Of a DNA stretch of 64,000 bases, positions 1 to 28,700 are shown in pieces. The position numbers and the translations under genes are program-made. The notes beneath the pieces were generated by a model that saw nothing but the letters and a program-made list of their open reading frames with translations, did no database searches and was not told the DNA's origin. Positions within the stretch are counted from its first letter, which is position 1. Each line of letters starts with the position of its first letter. Origin of the DNA: Glandiceps talaboti (taxonomy: Eukaryota; Hemichordata; Enteropneusta; Spengelidae); assembly GCF_964340395.1 (NCBI RefSeq), contig NC_135554.1, positions 24,410,592 through 24,474,591 on the forward strand, given 5' to 3'.

Positions 1-858
1 GTTACTGATATCTGTATAAGCAGGTGTCCGCTTATAACATGTGCCGGGGTTATGTATTTGGTGAAACGACAAGGAAAATTTCTGAAACGTCTGGAAATGG
101 GACAATGTCTCGGGCTTCGGAAAGATCCGTATAAGCTGGCAGCAATCGCTAACTACGTAGAGAAAGTCGAACATCTCGATTTGGGATGGCCAACCGAAAA
201 TCATCGGATCAACCCACTTTTAGATTCTGACCTAAAGAACTTTCTGATAAAGTGTTCTGGATTGATGCATTTGAACGTGCAAAATACGCACGTGTCTGAT
301 TATAGCATGCAAGTCGTGGCTACCACCTGTCGGAAGATGAAACAACTAAATGTTAGCCGATGTCTTGTGCAAGATCCTGGGGTTGAAAGCCTGTCGAAAG
401 GCATACACGAACTGACACATTTAAACCTTTCAGATTGTCTTTATCTTACCAGTAACTGTCTAGAGTATCTGGCGAATGGATGTAAGCGGTTACAATACCT
501 TGATGTGAGTCGATGCTACGAAATCACGGACCGAGGAATCCTCGCACTGCAAGGTGGTTGCCATGATCTCCGTACTCTGAAACTCGGTCAGTGTTACAAG
601 ATAACGAATCACGGTATCGAGAGTCTAACACTGTCATGTGAGAGACTCGGTCTTCTGGATGTCAGCGATAGCGTCAACATCACTATGAGTGCCATAGAAA
701 AACTTCTCCTGTGCGGGAAAGAAGGGTTTATTATTTGTGCCTCGCGCTGTCCATTCATTTGGTCATTATTCAAACATCGTAGTCGAACCGATGGTTGCCA
801 GTATCCAAGGTACCTGACTGTAGAGGACGTCACAGGACAGACGGAAACCTTCGTGTAA
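1..858 (+). CDS. C-terminal part of an FBXL/AMN1-type leucine-rich-repeat protein (partial, enters from left edge)
   Basis: The frame is open from base 1 to a TAA stop at 856-858, so the start lies outside the window; the ATG at 52 is internal. Seen: tandem cysteine-containing leucine-rich repeats of the F-box/LRR (AMN1-like) class, for example LQYLDVSRCYEITDRGILAL and LRTLKLGQCYKITNHGIESL, preceded by more divergent repeats. The repeats stop near residue 230 and a short tail ending in TETFV follows. No F-box is visible, but it would be N-terminal and off-window. Family knowledge: such proteins are usually SCF ubiquitin-ligase substrate receptors, or F-box-less AMN1-like proteins; the substrate cannot be read here. 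No intron is needed in the visible part, so this is probably the last exon. It is convergent with the TIR receptor gene whose stop is at 1871. Confidence 0.8.
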   Translation, partial: VTDICISRCPLITCAGVMYLVKRQGKFLKRLEMGQCLGLRKDPYKLAAIANYVEKVEHLDLGWPTENHRINPLLDSDLKNFLIKCSGLMHLNVQNTHVSDYSMQVVATTCRKMKQLNVSRCLVQDPGVESLSKGIHELTHLNLSDCLYLTSNCLEYLANGCKRLQYLDVSRCYEITDRGILALQGGCHDLRTLKLGQCYKITNHGIESLTLSCERLGLLDVSDSVNITMSAIEKLLLCGKEGFIICASRCPFIWSLFKHRSRTDGCQYPRYLTVEDVTGQTETFV

Positions 859-1870
859 TGGAGTGGATCTAACAGAGTGTACACATAAACGCATGAACTT
901 TTGATTTTTTAAATAATTAAATTGAAAAAGTCAGCTAGCACTTCGTATTTGAACAATTCTATACAAATTTTTCTATCAAATATATGATAATGCGAAGAGT
1001 AAAAAAACGTGATGGCACCAAATCCAATACCAATTTGAATAGACGAAAGTAGTGTACCGTAATACATTATCACCTGCTGACGTTTTCTGTCAATTTGCAA
1101 CGACATTTTGGATAAAGGCAATTCTCCCTGGCGTTCACACTCATGACATATAGGTCCTGTACTAAATTGGGCAAGTTAACTATCATTTATTACATTTTTT
1201 TACAGCAGTGAAAAAGAAGGAATATGATTTTACATTCTTAGATAAAAAGGTAAAGGGAGAACGAAAAATAGCAAAGTTAGTCAAGTCCGTCTCCTAGGAC
1301 ACTGGCAGTGCAACATTTGTACAATTTGATTTTTTTTATAGTTTTACTGACTATACATATAGACAGAAATTTAAATTATGAATAAATAAGATCCAGACAT
1401 TGCTCATAACTTATATTGCAAAAAGTAATTCCTGAAGTGAGAAGCGAAATTTCACTCCTAGAAGACTTTACTCTAAGGTCAAGAGATGAACTGTTCTAAA
1501 ATACAGCACCAGTATAGGAAATTGCAAAATTTCCCAGCTCATTTTTGGGATGACGAGATTGTCTTTGTCTTTATTACGAGTGCTATAGTGGTTAAAAAAT
1601 AACAATCGAATCTAAATCTTAAGGTCAAGAATATGTATGTTTTATTCATCACGTCGTGGTATTCTCTGTTGGAACTATCTATTTTGGATTATTTTTTACA
1701 AATTTATACATACTCAACATCCACAGGATATACACTTTAATATCTACATTAGTCCAGTTACATTATATTTTATCAGAAAAAAACCCCATAGTATACTAAA
1801 TAAACATATGCGGTTCATGCTAGATCAACATAGAAACCATATGGCTCGTACTATCCTGTGTACCTCACAG
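859..1870. other. Convergent spacer between LRR gene and TIR receptor gene
   Basis: AT-rich sequence holding the 3' UTRs of the two convergent genes. An AATAAA on the plus strand at 1381-1386 could serve the LRR gene. TTTATT at 1641-1646 is an AATAAA on the minus strand, placed suitably for the TIR receptor gene. No coding frame with domain content was seen. Confidence 0.45.
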
Positions 1871-17663
<15,793 letters not shown>

Positions 17664-20113
17664 AAAAAACTAAAAACATATTATTCTTGATTGACTTGTA
17701 AACAATCTATAAAATATGTTATTTTGGTCACAAACGTCAAAAAGTACAGTTGAAGTAGACAGTTTTATTCTGAATGTATCTTTTTCAGAATCTCCTTATA
17801 CTAAACATTTTTTGTACATACCAACGAAAAAGAGGGTAGTTTTCATGTTTGACTACATGCATGTAATTTCACCTGAAAGCTATACTGGTTATAAATCACC
17901 TACCTCTGCCACACAAAGGTCATACTCTCTCTGAACTATACTATCGATTCCACAGCAACATGATGGCATTATATCAGTTTTGAACAAAAAAAACTCCACT
18001 AAACTGTGTTTCTGATAATATACGCTCAGAACACAGGGTAGGGGTCTTTCCAAGGTGCTCTAACCCAGGGAGGATACCCGGGGGAAGATATAATGGTTCA
18101 AAACAATTGCAAGTTTATTTACCGACAAATTAAGTGGAAGCAGCAATCAGAACGCGGCTTCCCTTTTTGTCGTTATGAAAGGTATTCATTTTACATCTAA
18201 TTTGATTTGGTTTACTCTGTCCAATGGGCTTACCATTAGGACTTACTTAAGGGTGCATGTTTTGCTTAATGTATTGTGAAAAAGGTTTGAAGCGATATGA
18301 GATGCTATGACAACGATATACCCTGCAAAATATTTGATATGACTATATTTACAAGTTTTTCATTTCCTGTCCAGGCCATCAATTACGGCCCCAAGAACCC
18401 ACACACAGTCTAGTCCCTGGTAATTAAATGGAATAAATATTGGGTTCACATCAATACTGAGTTATATGAAATCATGAAGTCCTTCATGGTGTTGGGAGTC
18501 CTCTCACATCCAGGCTACTTTCGCTATTAATATACCAGTTTGACCCTTTGCTGTATATTAAAGTCCACTCTCATTTAATATACTGTGTGCCCTCAAAGGT
18601 TACTTAGTATTTCAAAAAACGGCGAGTGCCCACTCATTGTGAAAGTACGACCCATTAATACAATAATTTGGTCTTTTTGGACAAAACTCATACACATCAT
18701 GGATTCAGAATGTATTGAGCAGATTAATTTGAAATTAGATAGGAATGTTGGTAGGGTTGTCAAGATCATAAAATATTCATTATAAAATGATTTGGTCTTT
18801 GTATAGGTTGACATAGGTAAAAAATGGTATTCGTTTGTTAAAATGTTCAACTGAGAAACTAAGAAGAGACTAATTACTTTTTTGTTACTTTTCATTCTTA
18901 TAGAGAGAGAGAGAGATTGAACAAAACAAAAAACACACTATTCTTGTTTTACTTGTAAACAAACTATAAAACATGTTATTTTGGTCATAAACGTCAAAAA
19001 GTAAAGTTGACGTACATAGTTTTATTCTGAAGCTGTTTTTTTTAGAATCTCCTTTTACTATGGGTTGTATTACTGTTATTAAAAAAGCGACAAAATGAAA
19101 GCTAAATCATTAATAATATTAGGGGCAAGTGGCCATTGTCAATAACCGTCTACACTTACGATTCCATTTTTGTACATAACAACGAAAAGGAGGGTAGTTT
19201 TCATGTTAGTCTGCATGTATGTAATTTCACCTAAATGCTATAATGGTTATAAAACGTCTACCTCTGCCCACACAAAGGTCATACTGTCTATGAACTATCG
19301 ATTCCATCAGCCACAGCATCATGATGGCATTATATTAGTTTTGAAGAAATAACTCCACTAAATTGTGTTTCTGATAATGTACCCTCAGAAAACAGGGTAG
19401 GGGTCTTTCCAAAGACAAAGTGCTTGAACCCAGGGAAGATACCCGGGGAAAGATATATGGTTCAATACAATCGGAATTTCATTTACCGACAAAGAAAGTG
19501 GAAGCAGCAATCAGAAGCTTCCCTTTTTGTCGTTATGAAAGGTATTCATTTTACATCTAATTTGATTTGATTTACTCTGTTCACTGGACTTTAATACCTT
19601 AAGGGACTTACTTAAGGGTGCATGTATGACACGCTATGGAAACTATATACTAGTACCCTGCAAAATATTTGATATGACTATATTTACAAGTTTTTCATTT
19701 CCTGTCCGGGCCATCATCAGTTACAGCCCGAACAACCCCCACACTGTCCCTGGTAATTAAATGGAGTAAATATTTGGTTCACATCAGTACTCAGTTATAC
19801 GAAATCATGAAGTCCGTCATGGTGTTGGGAGTCCTCTCATATCCTGGCTACTTTCGCTAAATTATATGTTAATATACCAGTTTGACCATTTGCTGTATAT
19901 TAAAGTCTACTCTCATTATACCGTATGCCCTCAAAGGTTACTTAGTATTTCGAAAAACGGCGAATGCCCACTCACTGTGAAAGTACTACCCATTAATATG
20001 GTAATTTGATCTTCTTGGACAAAACTCATACAAATCATGGTGTTTCTTTTGTCAAAATGTTAAACTGAGAAACTAAGAACAGACTAACTACGTTTTTGTT
20101 TACTTGGGATTCT

Positions 20114-20204
<91 letters not shown>

Positions 20205-21058
20205 AACAAAACTAAAAATACACTATTCTTGTTTGACTTGTAAACAAACTATAAAACATGTTATTTTGGTTATAAACGTCAAAAAGTACAGTTGACGTAG
20301 ATACTTTAATTCTGAAGGTGTTTTTTTTTCAGAATCTCCTTTTACTTTGGATTGTATTACTGTTATTAAAAAAGCGACAAAATGAAAGCTAAATCATTAA
20401 TAATATTAGGGGCAAGTGGCCATCGTCAATAACCGTCTACACTTACGATTCCATTTTTGTACATAACAACGAAAAGGAGGGTAGTTTTCATGTTAGCCTG
20501 TATGTATGTAATTTCACCTGAAAACTATAATGATACCGTTATAAAACATCTACCTCTGCCCACACAAAGGTCATACTCTCTGTGAATTATCGATTCCAAC
20601 AGCCACAGCAACATGATGGCATTATATCAGTTTTGAAGAAAAAACTCCACTAAATTGTGTTTCTGATTATATACGCTCAGAAAAATAGGGTAGGGGTCTT
20701 TCCAAAGTGCTTCATCCCAGGGAAGATATATGGTTAAATACAATTGCAATTTCATTTACCGACAAAGAAAGTGGAAGCAGCAATGAGAAGCTTCGTTTTT
20801 TGTCGTTATGAAAGGCATTCATTTTACATCTAATTTGATTTGGTTTACTCTGTTCACTAGACTTGCTGTAGGGGACTTACAAAAGCGTCCATGTTTTGCG
20901 TAATATATTGTGAAAAAAGTGAACGATATGACACGCTATGGAAACGGTATACCATGCAAAAAATTTGATATGACTATATTTACAAGTTTTTCATTTCCTG
21001 TCCAGGCCAGTAGTTACGGCCCCCACAAATCCCCACAGGGTCCCTGGTAATTAAATGG

Positions 21059-21068
21059 AATAAATATT
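21059..21068 (+). promoter_or_regulatory. Possible TATA-like element upstream of the pentraxin gene start
   Basis: AATAAATATT lies 42 nt (first base to A of ATG) upstream of the start codon at 21101. It is retained in slightly varied form at the same place in the two upstream duplicated units. Retention may simply reflect recent duplication, so this is weak evidence of function. Confidence 0.25.
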
Positions 21069-21100
21069 CGGTTCACATCAATACTGAGTTATATGAAATC

Positions 21101-21494
21101 ATGAAGTCCTTCATGGTGTTGGGAGTCCTCTGTATGTCTACACTGTTGGTATGTATAATATTCTCCACTCATGTACATGACTGTCACATAAAATGCTAGA
21201 TACCGCATCTGTTGCTTTTGTCATAAAGTCGGAGGCTGTTTTGTTTTTATCTTCAGAATATACTCATGTGTATGTTGTATTCCAAATTTGCCTGTTGTTC
21301 GAGAACACTTGAAAGATTTCCACCATTCTCGTTGTTTCAAATTCACTTGTTCTTCATTTTATCAGGTGGGTGTAAAGAATATTCAAGCCCTACCTAACAC
21401 TGGTATGTATTTTACGAGTAATCTTAATTGCCATCAATTCAGTTCTAATCAACTTACTATGGTGTAAAACTGTTCGAAACTGTCTGTATGGCTA

Positions 21495-21533
<39 letters not shown>

Positions 21534-22515
21534 CCCCCCTACCCACCCACTTACCTACCTATCGCCCCTTTCCACACAAAACCTTCATACATGTATACAC
21601 ATTTTTATTGGTTTATCAATATCAGGATAACCTCTACGTGTATATTTACGTTCCTCTGAAATACATCATTTGAGAATTTTCATCAAAACATCGACTGGGT
21701 AGTTGGGAGAAAATGTAAACAGTGACAAAAATCACGTTTAATTTTAGTTGAGTTTGATTTTGAGTGTTAGCCTTTATTGATACTTTTTTCACTTCACATT
21801 GTCTATAAAAGATGATTACATTGGATGTTACGAAGATACCGAAGACGTAGGTCTATGCGATGACAATTTTGAAGACCAAGATGGTCTGACGATTGAGAAT
21901 TGCATACAATATTGTCAAGACCGAGGTCATCCACACGCTGCGTTGTACTTTGGTAACCAGTGTTGGTGTGGTGAACTGTCCAGTCAATCATCGACCGCTC
22001 CAAGTAGTGAATGTGACACTCCATGTCCCGGGAATGCAAACCAAAAGTGTGGTGGTAGATTTGCACTGTCTGTCTATAAAATCGGTAAGTAATTATTCAA
22101 GAGTTTTCAAAGTATTTCTTAAAGTTATTTTGTGAATTTGTTCATACTAGGAAACCGATGTTTATTTATATGTTATCTATGAAATATTCAATGAGCGTTT
22201 GTAAAGTACACTTGCCGTAAAGAGGACAGTAGTTTACGACAAGCAGATCGCGTAATTGTTGATCTCCTCTAATCAATGCATTTCCGAATTAGAATTTTCA
22301 TATTGGTCTTTCTTGCTGTATAATGCGATGTTGACAGTCAAGAACATGCATTTGAAAAAAACGCTCTGTAGATTATCTGCATACTAAATGACGTGTTCCA
22401 GATTTCAATGCACTAGATTACACATTTTTGCGATATCTAAAAAAAGAAAGAAATTCATTTTGTCTGAATTATATTTGATACTGAGTGTTGTTTTAATGGC
22501 ATGTCACTGCATCGT

Positions 22516-22553
<38 letters not shown>

Positions 22554-22708
22554 CCCTTCACCATGAAATCCATACTAGTTCTGTTGAACATCTTCACAAT
22601 AGTTTGTACAGTTGTACACTGTAGTGGATCGCCTTTGGGCAAGTCAGACTACGAAAGAACTTCACCAGGAAGATGATGTTTTTGTCCAGTCATAGTGGAT
22701 CGGATTGA

Positions 22709-22756
<48 letters not shown>

Positions 22757-25700
22757 CGCAATTCGATCTAACCTATACCCCAACATCAAGTTGTTTTAAT
22801 ATATGAAACATAAGCTTCTAGATTGCTAGATTATCCTTTCACATAGAATGGACTCCTGCCGCATCAATACTATCAAATTCTTCAAAAAATTAATGTAACT
22901 AACTCTAGGACATACAGAAAAAATATACTAGATGTAAACTAAATGCTTCCTGTAAAGGCAAAACCATAGGTTTTTATTTCTACAAACATTGTTGAAATGC
23001 AAAATTCTTATTATCGAACTACATCAACTAGATTTAAAGGACACATTCACTTCTTCATCATCAATGCATGTACTACAATGAAATTCACATGACCGGCGTG
23101 AAAGGAATAGACACACCTGTGATTTTCAAGATGAACTCAATTGATAAGACCCTGTATATAAACAATTATACTCTTTGGAAAGTCCAATTCAACCAATCAA
23201 CGCCAAGTGTGGTATCTGATAACAGGAGGTCAGAAAATAGATGTGCAAAGAGTGCAATTGTTTATATACCTTAGTCTTACTCTTAGCCTCCATTTCTTAC
23301 ACCACTCATTAAACTGACTCAACATATGTTGCATATCATTTTCATTGTAAGCTAAAAGCACTATATCATCTGCATACACAAGTATGCTAACATTATTATT
23401 ACCTATATCAATACCTCTGTGCATAACTGTAATTTCTACTACCATGTCATTACTTAATAAAGAGAGAAAACAGAGTTAGGTATAAACTATCGCCTTGTAA
23501 TGATAAAGCCGAGATAAAAAAGGTGTTGAGAAATTATTCTTATAAACGTGGGTACTAGGGGGCCTTCCGGCTTCGATAAATCTCAGTAGCTATGATAAGC
23601 AGTCCAGTTGAGGGCTAATTTACACATGACTAAATGCCAACATGCTTTACAGAACATGCATCCTTATTATGTGATGGTTGATGCATGTACCAAATGTTGC
23701 AGAATTTGAAGTGTGCATTATTGAGATATGGTTTACTTACTGAAAACAATTAATTATGCAAATGAATAATTAATATTTGTTGTATGTTTACCAGTTCTTG
23801 ACATCAACGATATGGAAGACATAGCATGTTTCATGAGAATCGATATCCATTCGGTAGTCTTTGATATATCCTATCCTCAGACAGACTGACAGACAGACAG
23901 ACAGACAGAAAGATAGACAGACAAGTACAACAGAACCTTCCATTATGGGAGGTAAAATGAGTAATATGTTATTCATAGTGCTAAATGTAGGTATGAAGAG
24001 GTGTACATTAGATAGGAAAGGGACCATTGAATGATTACTTTCACTTTTCCGCAAAATATACCAGCACATTTGGATGCTATTTTCGGAAGGCGTATAATAA
24101 ACGTGTTCTATGAGAGCAAACAGTGTGAATATTGTACCCTTTGCGAACTTTATCATATTTGCTATTTGGAGTTCAACAAACGACAAAGACTGTTGGACAT
24201 TTATTTTCATATTGTTGTCTAACAATAAGCAGAATCAATTACTTAAACTTAACTTGTATTGAAAAGGTAAAATGAAGGTACTTCCATGTTTGAGAGGATC
24301 CTTTACAACCGAACATGTATATTAAATGGAAGGTCATTTATGCATAGGACTGCCGGTCTTGAATGTGTTGTGCTGTTTATGACAGGATATGGTATCAGGG
24401 AAACTATGATTTAATTATATTCTATAGCTCAGTTAAAGTAGTACTGACAATGCCAGACTTTCAGTGGTGTGAGAACTCAGCTCTTCTCTCCATATTATTG
24501 AGCGTTTTCTTATCTTTTCTCATCAATACATCAGGGACTTCACTTGGTTGTGAAAATTCACTTGAATTGACTTCCACTAGTACGGATGTAGCAGTAGAGA
24601 CAGATGTTCCTCAACTAGACCAAATGACTATGTGTATTTGGGCAAAAGCAGTTGACAATCCTGCTAAGGGTACACTGATGTCGTATGCTGTTCAAGGCTG
24701 TCATAATGAAATACTGGTATATGGCAGTGTCGACATCGAAATTTATATCCACAATGATAAGAAAGTAACATCACTTTCCATTAATGATGGCAACTGGCAT
24801 CTGATGTGTGCTACATGGTGTTCAAGTGGTGGAAATTGGGCCCTTTATGACAACGGTGTGAAATCCGGTTCTGGCTCTGGTCTGAAGAATGGTTATAAAG
24901 TTATTGCAGGTGGTACCATCACCTTGGGACAGGAGCAGGATTCAGTAAGAGGAAGCTACGATCCCAACCAAGCCTTCAAAGGATTCATAGCATATTTCAG
25001 CATGTGGTCAAAGGCTCTGAGTGCTACTGAGATTGATGGCATTGACTGCTCCAGTATTGGTGATGTCTTCTCTTGGGATGTGAATGGTCTTGATATCAAA
25101 GGAGACGTGGATATTGTGTGTACTGAAACGTGTGGTGTAGATTGTACGAAAGTGTGTGGTGAGTTGAGTAATATCTTTTATCGAACAGCGTTCAAAGGTT
25201 TTCATAGAATAATATCTATATATGCATTTACAATGATTTTTAACATGGAACTGTCCAATGAAGGCATTTCCACTTTTGAGAAGATCCCTTAGGACCGAAC
25301 ATGTATATTAAATGGAAGGTCATTTATGCATTGGACTGCCGGTCTTGAATGTGTTGTGCTGTTTATGATTCAGGATATGGTATCAGGAAAACTATGATTT
25401 ATTATATTCTATAGCTCAGTTAAAGTAATAGTGACGTTGCCAGACTTTCAGTGGTGTGAGGACTCAGCTCTTCTCTCCATATGATTTATCGTTTTCTTAT
25501 CTTTTCTCATCAATACATCAGGGACTTCACTTGGTTGTGAAAATTCACTTGAATTGACTTCCACTAGTACGGATGTAGCAGTAGAGACAGATGTTCCTCA
25601 ACTAGACCAAATGACTATGTGTATTTGGGCAAAAGCAGTTGACAATCCTGCTAAGGGTACACTGATGTCGTATGCTGTTCAAGGCTGTCACAATGAAATA

Positions 25701-28700
25701 CTGGTATATGGCAGTGTCGACATCGCAATTTATATCCACAATGATAAGAGAGTAACATCACTTTCCATTAATGATGGCAACTGGCATTTGATGTGTGCTA
25801 CATGGTGTTCAAGTGGTGGAAATTGGGCCCTTTATGACAACGGTGTGAAATCCGGTTCTGGCTCTGGTCTGAAGAATGGTTATAAAGTTATTGCAGGTGG
25901 TACCATCACCTTGGGACAGGAGCAGGATTCAGTAAGAGGAAGCTACGATCCCAACCAAGCCTTCAAAGGATTCATAGCATATTTCAGCATGTGGTCAAAG
26001 GCTCTGAGTGCTACTGAGATTGATGGCATTGACTGCTCCAGTATTGGTGATGTCTTCTCTTGGGATGTGAATGGTCTTGATATCAAAGGAGACGTGGATA
26101 TTGTGTGTACTGAAACGTGTGGTGTAGATTGTACGAAAGTGTGTGGTGAGTTGAGTAATATCTTTTATCGAACAGCGTTCAAAGGTTTTCATAGAATAAT
26201 ATCTATATATGTATTTACAATGTTTTTTAACATGGAACTGTCCAATGAAGGCATTTCCACTTTTGAGAAGATCCCATAGGACCGAACATGTATATTAAAT
26301 GGAAGGCCATTTATACATAGGACTGCCGGTCTTGAATGTGTTGTGGTGTTTATGATTCAGGATATGGTATCAGAGAAACTATGATTTATTATATTCTATA
26401 GCTCAGTCAAAGTAATACTGACAATGTCAGACTTTCAGTGGTATGAGAACTCAGCTCTTCTCTCCATATGTTTTATCGTTTTCCTATCTTTTCTCATCAA
26501 TACATCAGGGACTTCACTTGGTTGTGAAAATTCACTTGAATTGACTTCCACTAGTACGGATGTAGCAGTAGAGACAGATGTTCCTCAACTAGACCAAATG
26601 ACTATGTGTATTTGGGCAAAAGCAGTTGACAATCCTGCTAAGGGTACACTGATGTCGTATGCTGTTCAAGGCTGTCATAATGAAATACTGGTATATGGCA
26701 GTGTCGACATCGAAATTTATATCCACAATGATAAGAAAGTAACATCACTTTCCATTAATGATGGCAACTGGCATCTGATGTGTGCTACATGGTGTTCAAG
26801 TGGTGGAAATTGGGCCCTTTATGACAACGGTGTGAAATCCGGTTCTGGCTCTGGTCTGAAGAATGGTTATAAAGTTATTGCAGGTGGTACCATCACCTTG
26901 GGACAGGAGCAGGATTCAGTAAGAGGAAGCTACGATCCCAACCAAGCCTTCAAAGGATTCATAGCATATTTCAGCATGTGGTCAAAGGCTCTGAGTGCTA
27001 CTGAGATTGATGGCATTGACTGCTCCAGTATTGGTGATGTCTTCTCTTGGGATGTGAATGGTCTTGATATCAAAGGAGACGTGGATATTGTGTGTACTGA
27101 AACGTGTGGTGTAGATTGTACGAAAGTGTGTGGTGAGTTGAGTAATATCTTTTATCGAACAGCGTTCAAAGGTTTTCATAGAATAATATCTATATATGTA
27201 TTTACAATGTTTTTTAACATGGAACTGTCCAATGAAGGCATTTCCACTTTTGAGAAGATCCCATAGGACCGAACATGTATATTAAATGGAAGGCCATTTA
27301 TACATAGGACTGCCGGTCTTGAATGTGTTGTGGTGTTTATGATTCAGGATATGGTATCAGAGAAACTATGATTTATTATATTCTATAGCTCAGTCAAAGT
27401 AATACTGACAATGTCAGACTTTCAGTGGTATGAGAACTCAGCTCTTCTCTCCATATGTTTTATCGTTTTCTTATCTTTTCTCATCAATACATCAGGGACT
27501 TCACTTGGTTGTGAAAATTCACTTGAATTGACTTCCACTAGTACGGATGTAGCAGTAGAGACAGATGTTCCTCAACTAGACCAAATGACTATGTGTATTT
27601 GGGCAAAAGCAGTTGACAATCCTGCTAAGGGTACACTGATGTCGTATGCTGTTCAAGGCTGTCATAATGAAATACTGGTATATGGCAGTGTCGACATCGA
27701 AATTTATATCCACAATGATAAGAAAGTAACATCACTTTCCATTAATGATGGCAACTGGCATCTGATGTGTGCTACATGGTGTTCAAGTGGTGGAAATTGG
27801 GCCCTTTATGACAACGGTGTGAAATCCGGTTCTGGCTCTGGTCTGAAGAATGGTTATAAAGTTATTGCAGGTGGTACCATCACCTTGGGACAGGAGCAGG
27901 ATTCAGTAAGAGGAAGCTACGATCCCAACCAAGCCTTCAAAGGATTCATAGCATATTTCAGCATGTGGTCAAAGGCTCTGAGTGCTACTGAGATTGATGG
28001 CATTGACTGCTCCAGTATTGGTGATGTCTTCTCTTGGGATGTGAATGGTCTTGATATCAAAGGAGACGTGGATATTGTGTGTACTGAAACGTGTGGTGTA
28101 GATTGTACGAAAGTGTGTGGTGAGTTGAGTAATATCTTTTATCGAACAGCGTTCAAAGGTTTTCATAGAATAATATCTATATATGCATTTACAATGATTT
28201 TTAACATGGAACTGTCCAATGAAGGCATTTCCACTTTTGAGAAGATCCCTTAGGACCGAACATGTATATTAAATGGAAGGTCATTTATGCATTGGACTGC
28301 CGGTCTTGAATGTGTTGTGCTGTTTATGATTCAGGATATGGTATCAGGAAAACTATGATTTATTATATTCTATAGCTCAGTTAAAGTAATAGTGACGTTG
28401 CCAGACTTTCAGTGGTGTGAGGACTCAGCTCTTCTCTCCATATGATTTATCGTTTTCTTATCTTTTCTCATCAATACATCAGGGACTTCACTTGGTTGTG
28501 AAAATTCACTTGAATTGACTTCCACTAGTACGGATGTAGCAGTAGAGACAGATGTTCCTCAACTAGACCAAATGACTATGTGTATTTGGGCAAAAGCAGT
28601 TGACAATCCTACTAAGGGTACACTGATGTCGTATGCTGTTCAAGGCTGTCATAATGAAATACTGGTATATGGCAGTGTCGACATCGAAATTTATATCCAC

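Noticed and set aside
25008-25205. Identical minus-strand frames of 65 codons in each pentraxin unit
   Set aside because: Antisense shadows of the pentraxin exon; they repeat only because the exon does.
25159-25292. Extension of the pentraxin frame past the exon (GELSNIFYRT...)
   Set aside because: It follows a good GTGAGT donor, and copy 5 has a different sequence there; it is intron read-through.
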